Source of the DNA: Rheinheimera sp. D18
Lineage (GTDB): Bacteria; Pseudomonadota; Gammaproteobacteria; Enterobacterales; Alteromonadaceae
Length of the DNA stretch: 64,000 bases
Direction: 5' to 3'
Assembly (NCBI RefSeq): GCF_004345025.1
Contig: NZ_CP037745.1
Coordinates: 992,001 to 1,056,000 of the forward strand
The number at the start of each line of letters is the position of its first letter. Within the stretch, counting starts at the first letter, position 1. Shown here in pieces: positions 47,413-58,215 of the stretch. A model generated the notes under the pieces. The model was not told the origin of the DNA. It searched no databases and saw only the letters and a program-made list of their open reading frames with translations. Both the position numbers and the translations under genes were made by a program.

Positions 47413-48531
47413 ATGCGCATTTATGCTGACGAAAATATGCCGTTAGTGTCACAGTTTTTCTCCGACATTGGCACTGTAAGTTTGTTTAATGGCCGCACTG
47501 TTAGTGCACAACAGCTCAATGACGCCGATATTATACTGGTGCGCTCAGTTACCGATGTTAACGAGGCACTATTACAATTAAACACTAAAGTGCGTTTTGT
47601 CGGCACCGCCACTATTGGCACCGATCATATAGATCACGCTTATTTAGCGTCGCGTAGTATTGCCTTTTCCAGCGCCCCGGGTTGCAATGCGCAGTCGGTT
47701 ACCGAATATGTGCTGGCTAGCCTTTGGTGCTTGGCACAAAAGTACCAATGGGATCTTAGTCATAAAACGGTTGGCATTGTCGGTGTGGGTAATATTGGTA
47801 GCCGTTTGGCTAACGCGCTGCAAGCATTAAACATTACTACGCTACTTTGTGATCCGCTGCGTGCTGCACAAGAGTCCGATTTTGCCCATTCCGATTTTCA
47901 GCAATTATGTCAGCATTGCGATATTATCAGTTTTCACACGCCGCTTTGTACTAGTGGTAACTTTCCAACAAAGTACCTGCTAAATGCACAAACATTGGCG
48001 ATGTTAAAGCCAGATTGCGCCATTATTAATGCCTCGCGTGGTGCAGTAATTGATAACAATGCCTTGTTGCACGATTTACAAACGGCGCAACAACGCCGTG
48101 CCATTGTGCTTGATGTATGGGAGCATGAACCCAACATTATGACGGCGCTATTGCCTTATGTAGATATTGCTACGGTGCATATTGCTGGTCATAGCATAGA
48201 AGGCAAAGCTCGAGGCACAGAAATGCTGTATCAACGCTGTTGCGAGCTGTTAAATATCCCTATTACCAAGCAGTTGACACAGTTTTTACCTGCTCCTGCA
48301 TTTAAAGATATTCATATTAGTGAAAACTTTGGGCTTCCAGATGTCCAAAATATAGCAAGACTGTTATATGATGTGCGCCGTGATGATGCAATACTGCGCC
48401 AATATCTGCATAAACAAGGTTTTGACTGGCTGCGTAAAAATTATTCACCGCGGCGAGAGTTTAGCTCATTACAAATTCGCGCTAGCGTAATACCTGATTA
48501 CCTAAGGCAATTAGGGTTTGGCATAGCATAA
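47413..48531 (+). CDS. pdxB: Erythronate-4-phosphate dehydrogenase
   Basis: PdxB oxidises 4-phosphoerythronate in the DXP-dependent pyridoxal-phosphate pathway. The 372-residue D-2-hydroxyacid dehydrogenase has the N-terminal IYADENMPLV, NAD motif GVGNIGSR, NASRGAVIDN, and the catalytic HIAGHSIEGKARG, then the C-terminal PdxB dimerisation domain. AGGA precedes the ATG. It leads the conserved pdxB-asd-fimV-truA-accD-folC-dedD-cvpA-purF block. Confidence 0.96.
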   Translation: MRIYADENMPLVSQFFSDIGTVSLFNGRTVSAQQLNDADIILVRSVTDVNEALLQLNTKVRFVGTATIGTDHIDHAYLASRSIAFSSAPGCNAQSVTEYVLASLWCLAQKYQWDLSHKTVGIVGVGNIGSRLANALQALNITTLLCDPLRAAQESDFAHSDFQQLCQHCDIISFHTPLCTSGNFPTKYLLNAQTLAMLKPDCAIINASRGAVIDNNALLHDLQTAQQRRAIVLDVWEHEPNIMTALLPYVDIATVHIAGHSIEGKARGTEMLYQRCCELLNIPITKQLTQFLPAPAFKDIHISENFGLPDVQNIARLLYDVRRDDAILRQYLHKQGFDWLRKNYSPRREFSSLQIRASVIPDYLRQLGFGIA

Positions 48532-48548
48532 TAACTAGAGGAACGGTC

Positions 48549-49568
48549 ATGGCTTCGCAATATAACATTGCTGTTTTAGGCGCAACAGGTTTAGTTGGGC
48601 AACATATACTTGAAATTTTAGAGCAGCGCGACTTTCCCGTTGGCGAGCTTTTCCCGCTGGCAAGCAGTCGTTCAGCTGGTGGTACAATAACCTTTAAAGG
48701 TAAGAAAGTTAAAGTTATTGATGCCGATACCTTTGACTGGTCGCAAGCTCAAATTGGCTTTTTTTCCGCCGGTGGTAATGTTTCGGCTATCTATGCACCA
48801 AAAGCTGCTGATGCCGGTTGTGTGGTTATAGATAACACCTCGCACTATCGGTATGAGCCCGATATTCCCTTGGTAGTGCCAGAAGTTAATGCACACGCTA
48901 TTGCCGATTATCGTAACCGTAATATTATCGCTAACCCAAATTGTTCAACGGTACAAATGCTGGTCGCATTAAAGCCAATTCATGATGCCGTTGGTATTAG
49001 TCGTATTAATGTGGCCACTTATCAATCAGTAAGCGGTGCTGGACAGGACGCGGTAGAAGCTTTAGCGCATGAAACCTCACAATTGCTAAATGGTCGCCCC
49101 ATTGAAAATGGCGGGCAATTTGCACGACAAATAGCGTTTAACGTTATTCCGCAAATCGATGTGTTTATGGACAACGGTTACACCAAAGAAGAAATGAAAA
49201 TGCACTGGGAAACCCAGAAAATTTTCGGTGATAGCAGCATTTCTGTTAACGCAACGGCAGTAAGGGTTCCGGTGTTTTTTGGCCATGCTGAAGCTATACA
49301 TATTGAAACGCGCATGCCCATTAGTGTAGATCAGGTAAAAGCCTTACTAGCTGATGCACCAGGGGTAGTATTATTAGAAAACAATGCTGACTTTCCAACC
49401 CAAGTGTGCAGTGCTGTGGGCAAAGATGACGTATTTGTTGGCCGTATTCGCCAAGATATATCGCATGAAAACGGCATTAATTTGTGGGTTGTTGCTGACA
49501 ATATCCGTAAGGGTGCTGCGACAAATAGTATTCAAATTGCCGAGCATTTAGTTCGAGATTATTTATAA
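48549..49568 (+). CDS. asd: Aspartate-semialdehyde dehydrogenase
   Basis: Reduces aspartyl phosphate to the semialdehyde for lysine, threonine, methionine and diaminopimelate synthesis. The 339-residue protein has GATGLVGQHILEIL (NADP site), NPNCST with nucleophile C132, and the later GHAEAIHIE and SAVGKDDVFVGRIRQD. In enterics this genomic position holds Usg, an Asd paralogue lacking the cysteine; here the cysteine is kept, so the enzyme should be active. AGAGGAA stands 7 bases upstream. A terminator follows. Confidence 0.94.
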   Translation: MASQYNIAVLGATGLVGQHILEILEQRDFPVGELFPLASSRSAGGTITFKGKKVKVIDADTFDWSQAQIGFFSAGGNVSAIYAPKAADAGCVVIDNTSHYRYEPDIPLVVPEVNAHAIADYRNRNIIANPNCSTVQMLVALKPIHDAVGISRINVATYQSVSGAGQDAVEALAHETSQLLNGRPIENGGQFARQIAFNVIPQIDVFMDNGYTKEEMKMHWETQKIFGDSSISVNATAVRVPVFFGHAEAIHIETRMPISVDQVKALLADAPGVVLLENNADFPTQVCSAVGKDDVFVGRIRQDISHENGINLWVVADNIRKGAATNSIQIAEHLVRDYL

Positions 49569-49576
49569 ACCTTATC

Positions 49577-49600
49577 AGGGCTCTCGTTTAGAGCCCTTTT
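49577..49600 (+). terminator. Terminator after asd
   Basis: AGGGCTCT and AGAGCCCT form an 8-bp stem around CGTTT, followed by TTT. Confidence 0.88.
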
Positions 49601-49793
49601 ACTTTGCGCACAAATAACCTCATCTTGTTAACAAAGGTTATAAAGACTAGTCAGAACCCGTTTAGTGCTTTATATTTTGCCATAGAGATACAACGCCACT
49701 AGTTGGAACATTGCTTGCATTGAAACTAAAGTCAGGTGGTTAAGCTGCCGATATTCTATGTATATGCGCCTGAATTTGGGGTAGGGACCGTTA

Positions 49794-52322
49794 ATGCCTT
49801 TGTTATTTTTGTTCGTAATTGCCGTGTCTGTCAATTTTCTGTCATTCGTCCAGGCTCAGGAAAGTACAGTACAAATTCGCGGCCCTCGTAGTACCGATGC
49901 TGCGCCAGCGCCTTTAACTATTGGCCCGCTAAGCCCATCTGACACCTTATGGCGCGTTGCTGAGCGTATTAAACCTGAAGGAAATATTAGCCTGTATCAG
50001 GTTATGTATGCGCTGTATTTGAAAAACCCAGATGCCTTTTTAGATAATAACTTAAACCATTTACGCCCTGGAGTTGTGCTTGTTTTGCCAAGTTTGCAAG
50101 ATATACAGCAAATTGACATAAATGTTGCGCGACAGAAATCTGAGCAGGACGACAAAGACTGGGCAAAACGGCAAAAAGCGGCCGTAGTAAAAAGTGTAAC
50201 GCCGAAAAAACCAGAACCTATAGAGACAGTTGAACCTAAATGGCAAGCCGAGCTTGAGCGAATAGGGCAGCAGCGGCGTCAAGATTTAGATAGCTTGCGT
50301 GGGCAGTTTGCTGACTCAATGCAGCAAGTTACGGCGATAGTAGAAGAAAATCAGCAGTTAAAAAACAGCTTAATAAGCGTAGAGCAAGAACTTGCTCTGA
50401 TTAAAGCCCAGTTAGGCGAAGACAGCGAGTTACAGCTGCAAATTAAACAACTGTTAGCGCAACAAGCCGAGCTACTGCAAGCAAAAGTTGAGCAAGATAG
50501 CGCTGCTGAGCAAAATGATTGGCAGCAATGGTTTAAAAACCCAATAGTCTGGATTTTAGCCGCATGCGCGCCAGCCCTACTTATCTTATTTGGTATTTTG
50601 CTTTGGGTTAAAAAACGCGGCCAACGCACAGAAAAAGTATTAAGTGCGGCCGCAACTGAACCCGTAATTGACCCTTCATATCATTCACCTTTACCGCCAC
50701 TGGACGAGAGTAGCGATTTAGACGAAAGCTTATTTGAAATAGATGATGCCTTATTAGAGGACGCCTTTAATGACGTAGCAGATTTACCTAGCGACCAGTT
50801 ACCTGATGATATGCTCACTTTTGATGATGCGCTGTCTTTTGAAGATGACAGCTTATTGCCAGCAGACATCAATACTGCAGAGCAAAATGCTGTGCCCGAT
50901 TTTGATCCAGACAATATCTTGTCTGACACCGATTTATCGGCGCTGTTAGCGGCAGACGATGATGACGATGACATTATTGAACTGGCAGACGAACATTTTG
51001 ATATTGACGATGTACTTGACGCTACTCAGAAGCAAACTTCGGCACCACAGGCTGATATCGAAAACATTGACGTTATTGATACGCCAGTAAATGAAATTGA
51101 GCTAGAAGATAGTGAAGAGTTTGATATTGATGATCTGATTGATGACATTAACTTTGAGCAACAAGAAGATGAGCAAACTTATCCTGAGCTAGCTGAACCT
51201 GCGTTGCAAGAGCTGCAATTAAAGCAAGCACTCACCGACACAACGCCCGTTGCAGAGCAAGATGTTGATAGCATTGATGATATTTTAGATATCGATGTTA
51301 GCGACATGGTTGATAATAGCGTGCAATTAGACCGTTTTGATAGCTCAGAATTAGATGAGTTTGCCGAAAGCCTTGCGGCTGAGAGTGATGCGTTAAGTTT
51401 AGCTGAATCACTACAAGAGCACACAGCTAACGAACTTACTGATAGTGATGAGGCAATGCTTAACGCTGAATTGGCCGAGTTGCTGGATCAGGTTGACAAC
51501 AATGCTGCTGATATAAAGAGCGAACAGTTTGTTGCTGATAACGACAACAGCATAGCGAATGATGAGCCAGAAGACGCATTGTTAGCATCTTTAGATTTGA
51601 CAAAAGCTGATGATGCGTCTGTGGTGAAACCAACAGAAGCCGCACTGTCGGTAGAGAACCCAAGTAAAATATTGGCGCAGTATCCTGAACTAGAACTTAC
51701 GGATGAGTTAACTAATGCTGATGAGTTTGCCGAATTATTGTTGGATGACGAGCTACCCGCTGATGATGATCTAACAGAGTTAGATGAGTTAGATGAGTTA
51801 GATGAGTTAGATGAGTTAGACGCAGACCAAAATATTCTATCTGAGAATGGCGAAGAGCTAGAGCTTGACCCCATTCCTGATGCCCAATTTGACTCGCTAA
51901 TGTCTGAATTAGAAGCCATGGCTGATAACCTTGAAGCTATGAGTGCGGAGCAAGACTCGTCGATTGAACCACAGGTTATAGCGCCGCCTAGTGCATCAGA
52001 CGACGGCGGATTTGATTTTAACGATGACGATTTTGTGGAAATAGACAGTTTACTAGCCAATGCTGAGCTGCAAGAGCACGATGTAGATCGCTTTAATCAG
52101 CTAAATGTTGATGTTGGCTTAGATGATTATGCTGACATTATTGGTGAGCATGAGCGTAGAGACGTAGACCGAGAAGATAATGGTTATTCGGCTAAGCTTG
52201 ATTTAGTGCGCGCTTATATTGAAATGGATGACAGCGAAAATGCCGATTTATTATTAGATGACATACTGGCCTCAGATGCGCCAGAACATGTTAAATCTGA
52301 AGCACAAAGCCTAAAGCAATAA
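49794..52322 (+). CDS. fimV: FimV-family pilus/polar hub protein
   Basis: An 842-residue protein with a signal peptide (cut after VQA) and a LysM-like N-terminal FimV domain at about 45-100 ([27 protein letters not shown]). A coiled segment (about 145-240), one membrane helix (about 251-270), a very acidic region (about 300-790) and the C-terminal FimV/TPR motif ([25 protein letters not shown]) follow. FimV organises type IV pili, polar chemosensory clusters and cyclic AMP signalling in Pseudomonas. The start cannot be extended because TAG is in frame 13 bases upstream. An imperfect 9-base repeat occurs at 51777-51821. Confidence 0.93.
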   Translation: MPLLFLFVIAVSVNFLSFVQAQESTVQIRGPRSTDAAPAPLTIGPLSPSDTLWRVAERIKPEGNISLYQVMYALYLKNPDAFLDNNLNHLRPGVVLVLPSLQDIQQIDINVARQKSEQDDKDWAKRQKAAVVKSVTPKKPEPIETVEPKWQAELERIGQQRRQDLDSLRGQFADSMQQVTAIVEENQQLKNSLISVEQELALIKAQLGEDSELQLQIKQLLAQQAELLQAKVEQDSAAEQNDWQQWFKNPIVWILAACAPALLILFGILLWVKKRGQRTEKVLSAAATEPVIDPSYHSPLPPLDESSDLDESLFEIDDALLEDAFNDVADLPSDQLPDDMLTFDDALSFEDDSLLPADINTAEQNAVPDFDPDNILSDTDLSALLAADDDDDDIIELADEHFDIDDVLDATQKQTSAPQADIENIDVIDTPVNEIELEDSEEFDIDDLIDDINFEQQEDEQTYPELAEPALQELQLKQALTDTTPVAEQDVDSIDDILDIDVSDMVDNSVQLDRFDSSELDEFAESLAAESDALSLAESLQEHTANELTDSDEAMLNAELAELLDQVDNNAADIKSEQFVADNDNSIANDEPEDALLASLDLTKADDASVVKPTEAALSVENPSKILAQYPELELTDELTNADEFAELLLDDELPADDDLTELDELDELDELDELDADQNILSENGEELELDPIPDAQFDSLMSELEAMADNLEAMSAEQDSSIEPQVIAPPSASDDGGFDFNDDDFVEIDSLLANAELQEHDVDRFNQLNVDVGLDDYADIIGEHERRDVDREDNGYSAKLDLVRAYIEMDDSENADLLLDDILASDAPEHVKSEAQSLKQ
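51777..51821 (+). repeat. Tandem 9-base repeat inside fimV
   Basis: Five copies of GAGTTAGAT (last copy GAGTTAGAC) encode Glu-Leu-Asp repeated five times. Copy-number change would keep the reading frame. Confidence 0.95.
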
Positions 52323-52383
52323 GTCAGCTGCGCTAAGCGGTAGCATACGTTATAATCGCTACCGTTTATTAATAGGGGGCGGC

Positions 52384-53169
52384 ATGCGCATTGCGTTGGG
52401 TATCGAATATGACGGTTCTGCATTTTATGGTTGGCAACGTCAGCGTGAAGTAAATAGCGTACAGCAAGAACTTGAAACGGCGTTAGCAAAAGTAGCTAAT
52501 CAACCGATTGAGTTGTTTTGTGCCGGCCGCACCGACGCGGGTGTGCATGCGACAAGTCAGGTAGTGCATTTTGATACTAATGTAATGCGTGATAATAAAG
52601 CCTGGGTAATGGGCACTAACGCACAGTTACCGGATGCTATAGCGGTGCGCTGGGCAACAGTGGTTGCAGATGATTTTCACGCGCGCTTTAGCGCAACCGC
52701 ACGACGTTATCGTTACATTATTTATAACCATAAATACCGGCCCGCTATTTTGCGTTCAGGGCTTAGCCATTATCATCAAGCGCTGAATGTTGAATTAATG
52801 CAGCAAGCCGCGTTATCATTATTAGGTGAACACGATTTTACCTCGTTTCGCGCTATGCAATGTCAGTCACACAGTCCGTTTCGTAATGTGCATCATGTGA
52901 AAATTAGCCGTAGTGACGATTTTGTGGTGATTGATATTAAAGCAAATGCATTTTTACACCATATGGTACGCAACATTACCGGTAGCTTATTGGAAGTTGG
53001 TATGCAAAACCGGCCTCCGCAGTGGATCGCTGAGTTGCTCGCGGCAAAAAACCGTAGTTTAGCGGCCGCTACGGCTAAGCCAGGTGGCCTATACTTAGTC
53101 GATGTAGATTACCCTGCACACTTCGAAATACCCAAGACGATATTAGGCCCGTTGTTTCTGCCAGACTAA
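52384..53169 (+). CDS. truA: tRNA pseudouridine(38-40) synthase
   Basis: TruA isomerises uridines 38-40 of the tRNA anticodon stem. The 261-residue enzyme has [16 protein letters not shown], the catalytic aspartate D51 in [11 protein letters not shown], and [18 protein letters not shown] lies 6 bases before the ATG. Just upstream CGGTAGC/GCTACCG (52338-52344 and 52358-52364) could form a hairpin with a TATAAT in its loop. Confidence 0.97.
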   Translation: MRIALGIEYDGSAFYGWQRQREVNSVQQELETALAKVANQPIELFCAGRTDAGVHATSQVVHFDTNVMRDNKAWVMGTNAQLPDAIAVRWATVVADDFHARFSATARRYRYIIYNHKYRPAILRSGLSHYHQALNVELMQQAALSLLGEHDFTSFRAMQCQSHSPFRNVHHVKISRSDDFVVIDIKANAFLHHMVRNITGSLLEVGMQNRPPQWIAELLAAKNRSLAAATAKPGGLYLVDVDYPAHFEIPKTILGPLFLPD

Positions 53170-53227
53170 CAACGACTACTAAGACCAGTTTTCTGTATTC
53201 GATGTCATAGGTTTTGTGCTTTAATAG

Positions 53228-53256
53228 CGCCGAATTAATGAATTTTGGCGTTTTTT
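53228..53256 (+). terminator. Terminator after truA
   Basis: CGCCGAATT and AATTTTGGCG pair in a 9-bp stem with one bulge and a G-U, followed by six T. Confidence 0.75.
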
Positions 53257-53309
53257 AACGTTATTTCGGCATGGTCAAGTGCGGTGCCGCAGTCAATAGG
53301 ACATATTTT

Positions 53310-54185
53310 ATGAGTTGGTTAGAAAAAATCCTGCCCAGAACATCCTCTTCTTCTTCACGTCGAGATATACCTGAAGGTGTTTGGACAAAATGTGCTTCCT
53401 GTGATGCCGTATTATACAAGGCAGATTTAGATCGTAATTTGGGCGTTTGTCCTAAATGTGATCACCATATGCGCGTAACTGCGCGTGCGCGTTTAACCGG
53501 CTTTCTAGATAGCAACACCGTAAAAGAGTTAGCTGCAGATTTAGAGCCACAAGATTTACTTAAATTTAAAGACAGCAAACGCTATAAAGACCGGCTTAGT
53601 GCTGCACAAAAAGATACCAATGAGAAAGATGCTATGGTGGTTATGCATGGCACGCTAAAAGGTATGCCTATTGTTGCCGCCGCGTTTGAGTTTGAGTTTA
53701 TGGGCGGTTCGATGGCCTCAGTGGTGGGGGCTAAATTCGTTGCAGGTGTTGAATATGCAATGAAACATAAAGTGCCCTTTGTTTGCTTCTCTGCCAGTGG
53801 CGGTGCGCGTATGCAAGAAGCTCTGTTTTCGTTAATGCAGATGGCCAAAACCAGTGCGGCGTTAGCAAAAATGAGTGAGCAAGGGCTACCTTATATTTCT
53901 GTGTTAACCGACCCGACAATGGGTGGCGTATCAGCAAGTTTAGCGATGCTAGGTGATGTAAATATCGGTGAGCCTAAAGCGTTAATTGGTTTTGCTGGCC
54001 CGCGGGTTATCGAACAAACGGTGCGTGAAAAATTACCTGAAGGCTTCCAGCGCAGTGAATTTTTATTAGAACATGGTGCTATTGATATGATTGTTGACCG
54101 CCGTAAAATGCGCGATACAATTGCACGACTAGTCGCTAAGTTTATGCAGCTGCCTGCTCCGGTATCAGAGCACGACGCCGCTTAA
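53310..54185 (+). CDS. accD: Acetyl-CoA carboxylase carboxyltransferase beta subunit
   Basis: With AccA, transfers the carboxyl group from biotin to acetyl-CoA to make malonyl-CoA. The 291-residue protein has the four-cysteine zinc ribbon (C28, C31, C47, C50) and the crotonase-fold core with [11 protein letters not shown] and [11 protein letters not shown]. The ATG at 53310 (MSWLEKIL) fits the family start; an ATG at 53271 would add 13 residues that do not. Confidence 0.97.
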   Translation: MSWLEKILPRTSSSSSRRDIPEGVWTKCASCDAVLYKADLDRNLGVCPKCDHHMRVTARARLTGFLDSNTVKELAADLEPQDLLKFKDSKRYKDRLSAAQKDTNEKDAMVVMHGTLKGMPIVAAAFEFEFMGGSMASVVGAKFVAGVEYAMKHKVPFVCFSASGGARMQEALFSLMQMAKTSAALAKMSEQGLPYISVLTDPTMGGVSASLAMLGDVNIGEPKALIGFAGPRVIEQTVREKLPEGFQRSEFLLEHGAIDMIVDRRKMRDTIARLVAKFMQLPAPVSEHDAA

Positions 54186-54192
54186 GGTGTTA

Positions 54193-55470
54193 ATGTCTAA
54201 AGTTATTTCGCAAAGCCAATCATGCCAAAGTCTGGCCGATTGGCTTTGTTATATCGAACAAAGCCATCCCATTCATCAAATTGAACTCGGTTTAACACGA
54301 GTACTTGATGTTGCGCAGCGTGCTAACTTACAGCAGTTACCCGGTAAGGTTATTCTTATTGGTGGCACTAATGGTAAGGGCACCACTGCTCGAGTATTAG
54401 AACAACTATTAGCGGCGCAAGGTTTTAGTGTCGGCGTATATAGCTCACCACATTTGCTTAAGTTTAATGAACGTTTGCGTATTAATGGTGCCGACTTACC
54501 TGATACTGATTGGTTAGATGCGTTCGCTTTTATTGAACAATTACGTGGCGACATTGCGCTAACTTATTTTGAGTTTACGACACTAGTTGCCTTTCGTATT
54601 TTACAGCAACAGCAACCTGATTTTTGTTTAATTGAGGTCGGCTTGGGCGGTAGGTTAGATGCGACAAACATTGTTGCCCCTGACGTTAGCGTTATTACAA
54701 CCATTGGTTTAGACCACCAAGATTGGCTAGGCAATGACAGAGAAAGTATTGCTACAGAAAAGGCGGGTATTTTCCGGGCAGGTAAACCTGCAGTAATTGG
54801 TGAGTTACAACCACCGCTATCTTTATTGCAACACGCTAAAAAATTAAATTGTCAGCTGATGTTAGCCCAGCACGATTACAGCTACATCGAGCAAGCTGCA
54901 CAGTGGCAATGGCAGTCTAAGTATCATCAGTTTTCCGAGTTACCGCTACCGGCCATGCCAGTACAAAATGTGGCATCGGCATTAGCGGTGCTTGAACAGT
55001 TAAACCTATTACCTGATTCTGCGCAGTTAAGTGCGGTGTTATCTGGGTTAAGCCTACCAGGGCGCATGCAGTGGTTGCAGCAACAGCCAGCGATTGTTTT
55101 AGATGTTGCGCATAATCCGCAATCGGCAGCTTATTTAGCAACGCAGCTGGTTAAATTGAAACCTAAATTTAGTCGGGTATCTGCGCTAGTAGGTATGTTA
55201 AAAGATAAGGATATTCAGCAAACTCTGTTACCCTTGACGCCATTGTTTGATCAATGGCATCTTGTAACGCTAGGTGGTGCAAGGGGCGCATCAGCGCAGC
55301 AATTGGCTGATAAGTTAACTAATCATACCGGTACCTTGCAGTTACACGACGATGTATTACAAGCATTTAAGCAAATTAGCCTTAAATTACAGCCTGATGA
55401 GTTATTGGTTGTGTTTGGTTCTTTTTTCACTGTATCCGCCGTATTAGCCGGTCAGCAGGAGGCAAAGTGA
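54193..55470 (+). CDS. folC: Folylpolyglutamate / dihydrofolate synthase
   Basis: FolC adds glutamate to dihydropteroate and to folates. The 425-residue Mur-ligase-type protein has the P-loop GTNGKGTT (near 58-65), the YSSPHLLKFNERLRING loop, EVGLGGRLDATN, TIGLDHQDWLG and LDVAHNPQ. The start is the ATG at 54193, with AAGGTG four bases upstream; it lies 7 bases after accD. Its stop overlaps the dedD start (GTGA). Confidence 0.96.
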   Translation: MSKVISQSQSCQSLADWLCYIEQSHPIHQIELGLTRVLDVAQRANLQQLPGKVILIGGTNGKGTTARVLEQLLAAQGFSVGVYSSPHLLKFNERLRINGADLPDTDWLDAFAFIEQLRGDIALTYFEFTTLVAFRILQQQQPDFCLIEVGLGGRLDATNIVAPDVSVITTIGLDHQDWLGNDRESIATEKAGIFRAGKPAVIGELQPPLSLLQHAKKLNCQLMLAQHDYSYIEQAAQWQWQSKYHQFSELPLPAMPVQNVASALAVLEQLNLLPDSAQLSAVLSGLSLPGRMQWLQQQPAIVLDVAHNPQSAAYLATQLVKLKPKFSRVSALVGMLKDKDIQQTLLPLTPLFDQWHLVTLGGARGASAQQLADKLTNHTGTLQLHDDVLQAFKQISLKLQPDELLVVFGSFFTVSAVLAGQQEAK

Positions 55471-56078
55471 CACCTGCATTTAAACATCGTTTATTGGGCA
55501 CTGCGATACTGGTTATGGCAGGTGTTATTTTTTTGCCCGATTTATTGGATGGCGAAAAACAAATCGTAAAAGACGATTTTAAAGTTATTCCTAATCGTCC
55601 GGAATTTAAAGGTGTGCAACAGCAACAAGTATTGCAGCAACAGCCGTTTACCCAGGCTGAAACTGAAATTGAGCAGCAATCTATCAATGAACAGGCCTTA
55701 GATAATGACGATGTTGCTAACACAGCAACAGAGCCGACGCTTTCAACCCAGCAATATGCTCAGGTAACCGCTCCCGTGGTAAACCAGCCCATCACTCGGG
55801 CGAGTAACGCTGCGTTAGCGCAAAGCGGCTGGGTAGTGCGTGTAGGCTCTTTTAGTAAAGAGCAAAATGCCAATGCATTAGTACTAAAGTTGCGCCAAGC
55901 TGGCTTTGTTACCTTCACGCGTAATATTTCCAATGCTGATGGCGTTAAGTTAACCAGCGTACTAGTTGGCCCAGAGCTGCGAAAAGACAAGTTAGAGCAG
56001 CAGTTAACTAAGTTACAACAGCTTACTGGTATTGAAAAGTTATCAGTAATGAACTATCAGCCCACCGAAAATAATTAG
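55467..56078 (+). CDS. dedD: SPOR-domain cell-division protein, DedD-like
   Basis: A 203-residue inner-membrane protein. One membrane helix at about 8-24, a Gln-rich periplasmic linker (50-115), and a C-terminal SPOR domain (about 122-200: [27 protein letters not shown]) that binds denuded septal glycan. It begins with GTG at 55467, overlapping the folC stop, with AGGAGG in folC. Confidence 0.9.
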   Translation: MTPAFKHRLLGTAILVMAGVIFLPDLLDGEKQIVKDDFKVIPNRPEFKGVQQQQVLQQQPFTQAETEIEQQSINEQALDNDDVANTATEPTLSTQQYAQVTAPVVNQPITRASNAALAQSGWVVRVGSFSKEQNANALVLKLRQAGFVTFTRNISNADGVKLTSVLVGPELRKDKLEQQLTKLQQLTGIEKLSVMNYQPTENN

Positions 56079-56085
56079 CCAAGCA

Positions 56086-56112
56086 GGCGCGTAATTTGTT
56101 AGAATACGCGCC
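56086..56112. repeat. Inverted repeat before cvpA
   Basis: GGCGCGTA (56086-56093) and TACGCGCC (56105-56112) are perfect 8-base complements with an 11-base spacer that contains TAGAAT, a possible -10 for cvpA. It is not a PurR box. Confidence 0.5.
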
Positions 56113-56137
56113 GTCCTCAAGCAACCTTTGGAAGCAA

Positions 56138-56626
56138 ATGGTCTGGGTTGATTATGCCATTTTGGCAATCATAGCGTTATCATCCGTTATTAGTTTGGTG
56201 CGTGGTTTTGTTAAAGAAGCCATATCACTAGCAGTTTGGATTCTGGCATTTTTTATCGCCAGTCAGTACTATTCGCATCTAGCTGGTATGTTTAGTTCTA
56301 TTCAGGACGAAACACTACGTAACGCGTGTGCAATAGCAATTCTGTTCGTTTGTAGCCTAATTCTTGGCGCACTTATTAATTATATTATCGGCAAACTAGT
56401 GCAATCTACCGGTTTGTCTGGCACCGACCGACTGCTTGGTTTGGTGTTTGGCGCGTTACGCGGCGTTTTGGTTGTTAGCGCTATCCTATTTTTTATGGAT
56501 GCCTTTACCCCAGCAGCTGGCGCTGATTGGTGGCAAAGCTCAGTATTAATCCCTGAATTTGGTTTTATTATTGAATGGTTCTTCGATTATTTGAAGAGCC
56601 ACTCTAGTTTTATGCAAAAGCCTTAA
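56138..56626 (+). CDS. cvpA: CvpA family membrane protein
   Basis: A 162-residue inner-membrane protein with about four helices; [26 protein letters not shown], then [31 protein letters not shown] segments, define CvpA. Required for colicin V production in enterics and for envelope stress tolerance; mechanism unknown. The ATG at 56138 has GGAAG eight bases upstream. It precedes purF by 19 bases. Confidence 0.93.
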   Translation: MVWVDYAILAIIALSSVISLVRGFVKEAISLAVWILAFFIASQYYSHLAGMFSSIQDETLRNACAIAILFVCSLILGALINYIIGKLVQSTGLSGTDRLLGLVFGALRGVLVVSAILFFMDAFTPAAGADWWQSSVLIPEFGFIIEWFFDYLKSHSSFMQKP

Positions 56627-56645
56627 CGCTGGCGAGGAAAAACCC

Positions 56646-58157
56646 ATGTGTGGTATTGTTGGTATTGTTGGAAAAGTTCCTGTTAATCAAGCACTTTATG
56701 ATGGTTTGATCGTGCTGCAGCACCGTGGTCAGGATGCTGCTGGTATTGTTACCTTAGACAACAACACGCTGCGCTTACGTAAAGCAAATGGCTTAGTAAA
56801 AGACGTGTTTGAACCGCGCCACATGCAGCGTTTAGCTGGTAATATTGGTATTGGCCATGTGCGTTATCCTACCGCAGGCTCGGCAAGTACCGCCGAGGCT
56901 CAACCATTTTATGTTAATAGCCCGTTTGGTATTGCGCTGGCACATAACGGTAACTTAACCAATTCACATTTACTCAAAGAAGACATTTTTTCAGTAGCTC
57001 GTCGCCACGTTAATACTACGTCTGATTCTGAAGTGTTATTAAACGTACTCGCACATGAGTTGCACAACAGTGGCGTAATGGCGTTACAACCAGAGCATAT
57101 TTTCCGGGCCGTTGCTAATGTGCATCGTAAAGTTAAAGGCGCATATGCGGTAGTAGCGTTAATAATTGGCCACGGTTTATTAGCATTTCGTGACCCAAAT
57201 GGTATTCGACCATTGGTAATGGGTAAGCGCGAAACTGAGCTTGGTACTGAATATATGGTAGCGTCTGAAAGCGTGGCCTTAGACGCTGACGGCTTTACAG
57301 TATTGCGTGATATATCACCAGGCGAAGCCGTCTACATTACGGAACAGGGTGAGCTACATAGTTTTCAATGTGCCGAAAATCCAAGTTATACCCCCTGTAT
57401 TTTTGAATATGTGTATTTTGCCCGACCGGACTCTACTATTGATAACATTTCGGTATATGCATCTCGTGTTGCTATGGGCACCATGTTGGGCCATAAAATA
57501 AAGCGTGAATGGGCACATTTAGACATTGATGTAGTAATACCTATTCCTGAAACAAGTAATGATGCCGCGCTGCAAATTGCCACTGAACTTGGTTTACCTT
57601 ATCGCCAGGGGTATGTAAAAAATCGCTATATTGGTCGTACTTTTATTATGCCAGGGCAAGAGGCGCGTAAGAAATCGGTTAAACGTAAACTTAACGCGAT
57701 TAAGCAGGAGTTTAAAGGCAAAAACGTGTTGTTAGTCGATGATTCTATTGTTCGAGGTACTACCTCGCAACAAATTATAGATATGGCACGTGAAGCGGGA
57801 GCAAAGAAAGTGTATTTTGCCTCTGCAGCACCAGAGGTGCGTTTTCCGAACGTTTATGGTATCGACATGCCATCGGCAAATGATTTAATTGCTCATGGTC
57901 ATGACGTCGACAGTATTTGTAAAATTATCGGCGCTGATGGTTTAATTTTTCAATCGTTACCTGATTTAATTGAAGCCGTACGCCAGGGTAACCCAGAAAT
58001 TAAACGCTTTGAAACCTCAGTATTTGATGGTCATTATGTTACCAATGATATTGATCAGGATTATTTAAATCGACTAGATCAAATGCGCAGTGATGATGCC
58101 AAAGCCAGGTTAAATGAGGCGATGGCTACTAATTTAGAAACCTACAACGAAGGTTAA
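56646..58157 (+). CDS. purF: Amidophosphoribosyltransferase
   Basis: PurF makes phosphoribosylamine from PRPP and glutamine, the first step of purine synthesis. The N-terminal nucleophile is C2, exposed after Met removal; HRGQDAAG and HNGNLTN mark the glutaminase half. [14 protein letters not shown] at about 363-376 is the PRPP motif. The 503-residue length matches the non-iron-sulfur, enteric type. GAGGA stands 10 bases upstream. A strong bidirectional terminator follows. Confidence 0.97.
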   Translation: MCGIVGIVGKVPVNQALYDGLIVLQHRGQDAAGIVTLDNNTLRLRKANGLVKDVFEPRHMQRLAGNIGIGHVRYPTAGSASTAEAQPFYVNSPFGIALAHNGNLTNSHLLKEDIFSVARRHVNTTSDSEVLLNVLAHELHNSGVMALQPEHIFRAVANVHRKVKGAYAVVALIIGHGLLAFRDPNGIRPLVMGKRETELGTEYMVASESVALDADGFTVLRDISPGEAVYITEQGELHSFQCAENPSYTPCIFEYVYFARPDSTIDNISVYASRVAMGTMLGHKIKREWAHLDIDVVIPIPETSNDAALQIATELGLPYRQGYVKNRYIGRTFIMPGQEARKKSVKRKLNAIKQEFKGKNVLLVDDSIVRGTTSQQIIDMAREAGAKKVYFASAAPEVRFPNVYGIDMPSANDLIAHGHDVDSICKIIGADGLIFQSLPDLIEAVRQGNPEIKRFETSVFDGHYVTNDIDQDYLNRLDQMRSDDAKARLNEAMATNLETYNEG

Positions 58158-58171
58158 ACTACGCACGTTAA

Positions 58172-58200
58172 TAAAAAAGGAGCATTTAGCTCCTTTTTTA
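58172..58200. terminator. Bidirectional terminator between purF and the first Yip1 gene
   Basis: TAAAAAAGGAGC and GCTCCTTTTTTA form a 12-bp stem with loop ATTTA, flanked by A and T runs. Confidence 0.93.
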
Positions 58201-58215
58201 TTGTCATATTATTAG

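Noticed and set aside
51488-52060. 190-codon Ser/Asn-rich frame antisense to fimV
   Set aside because: It is the mirror of Asp/Glu/Leu-rich coding repeats; no ribosome site and low-complexity composition.
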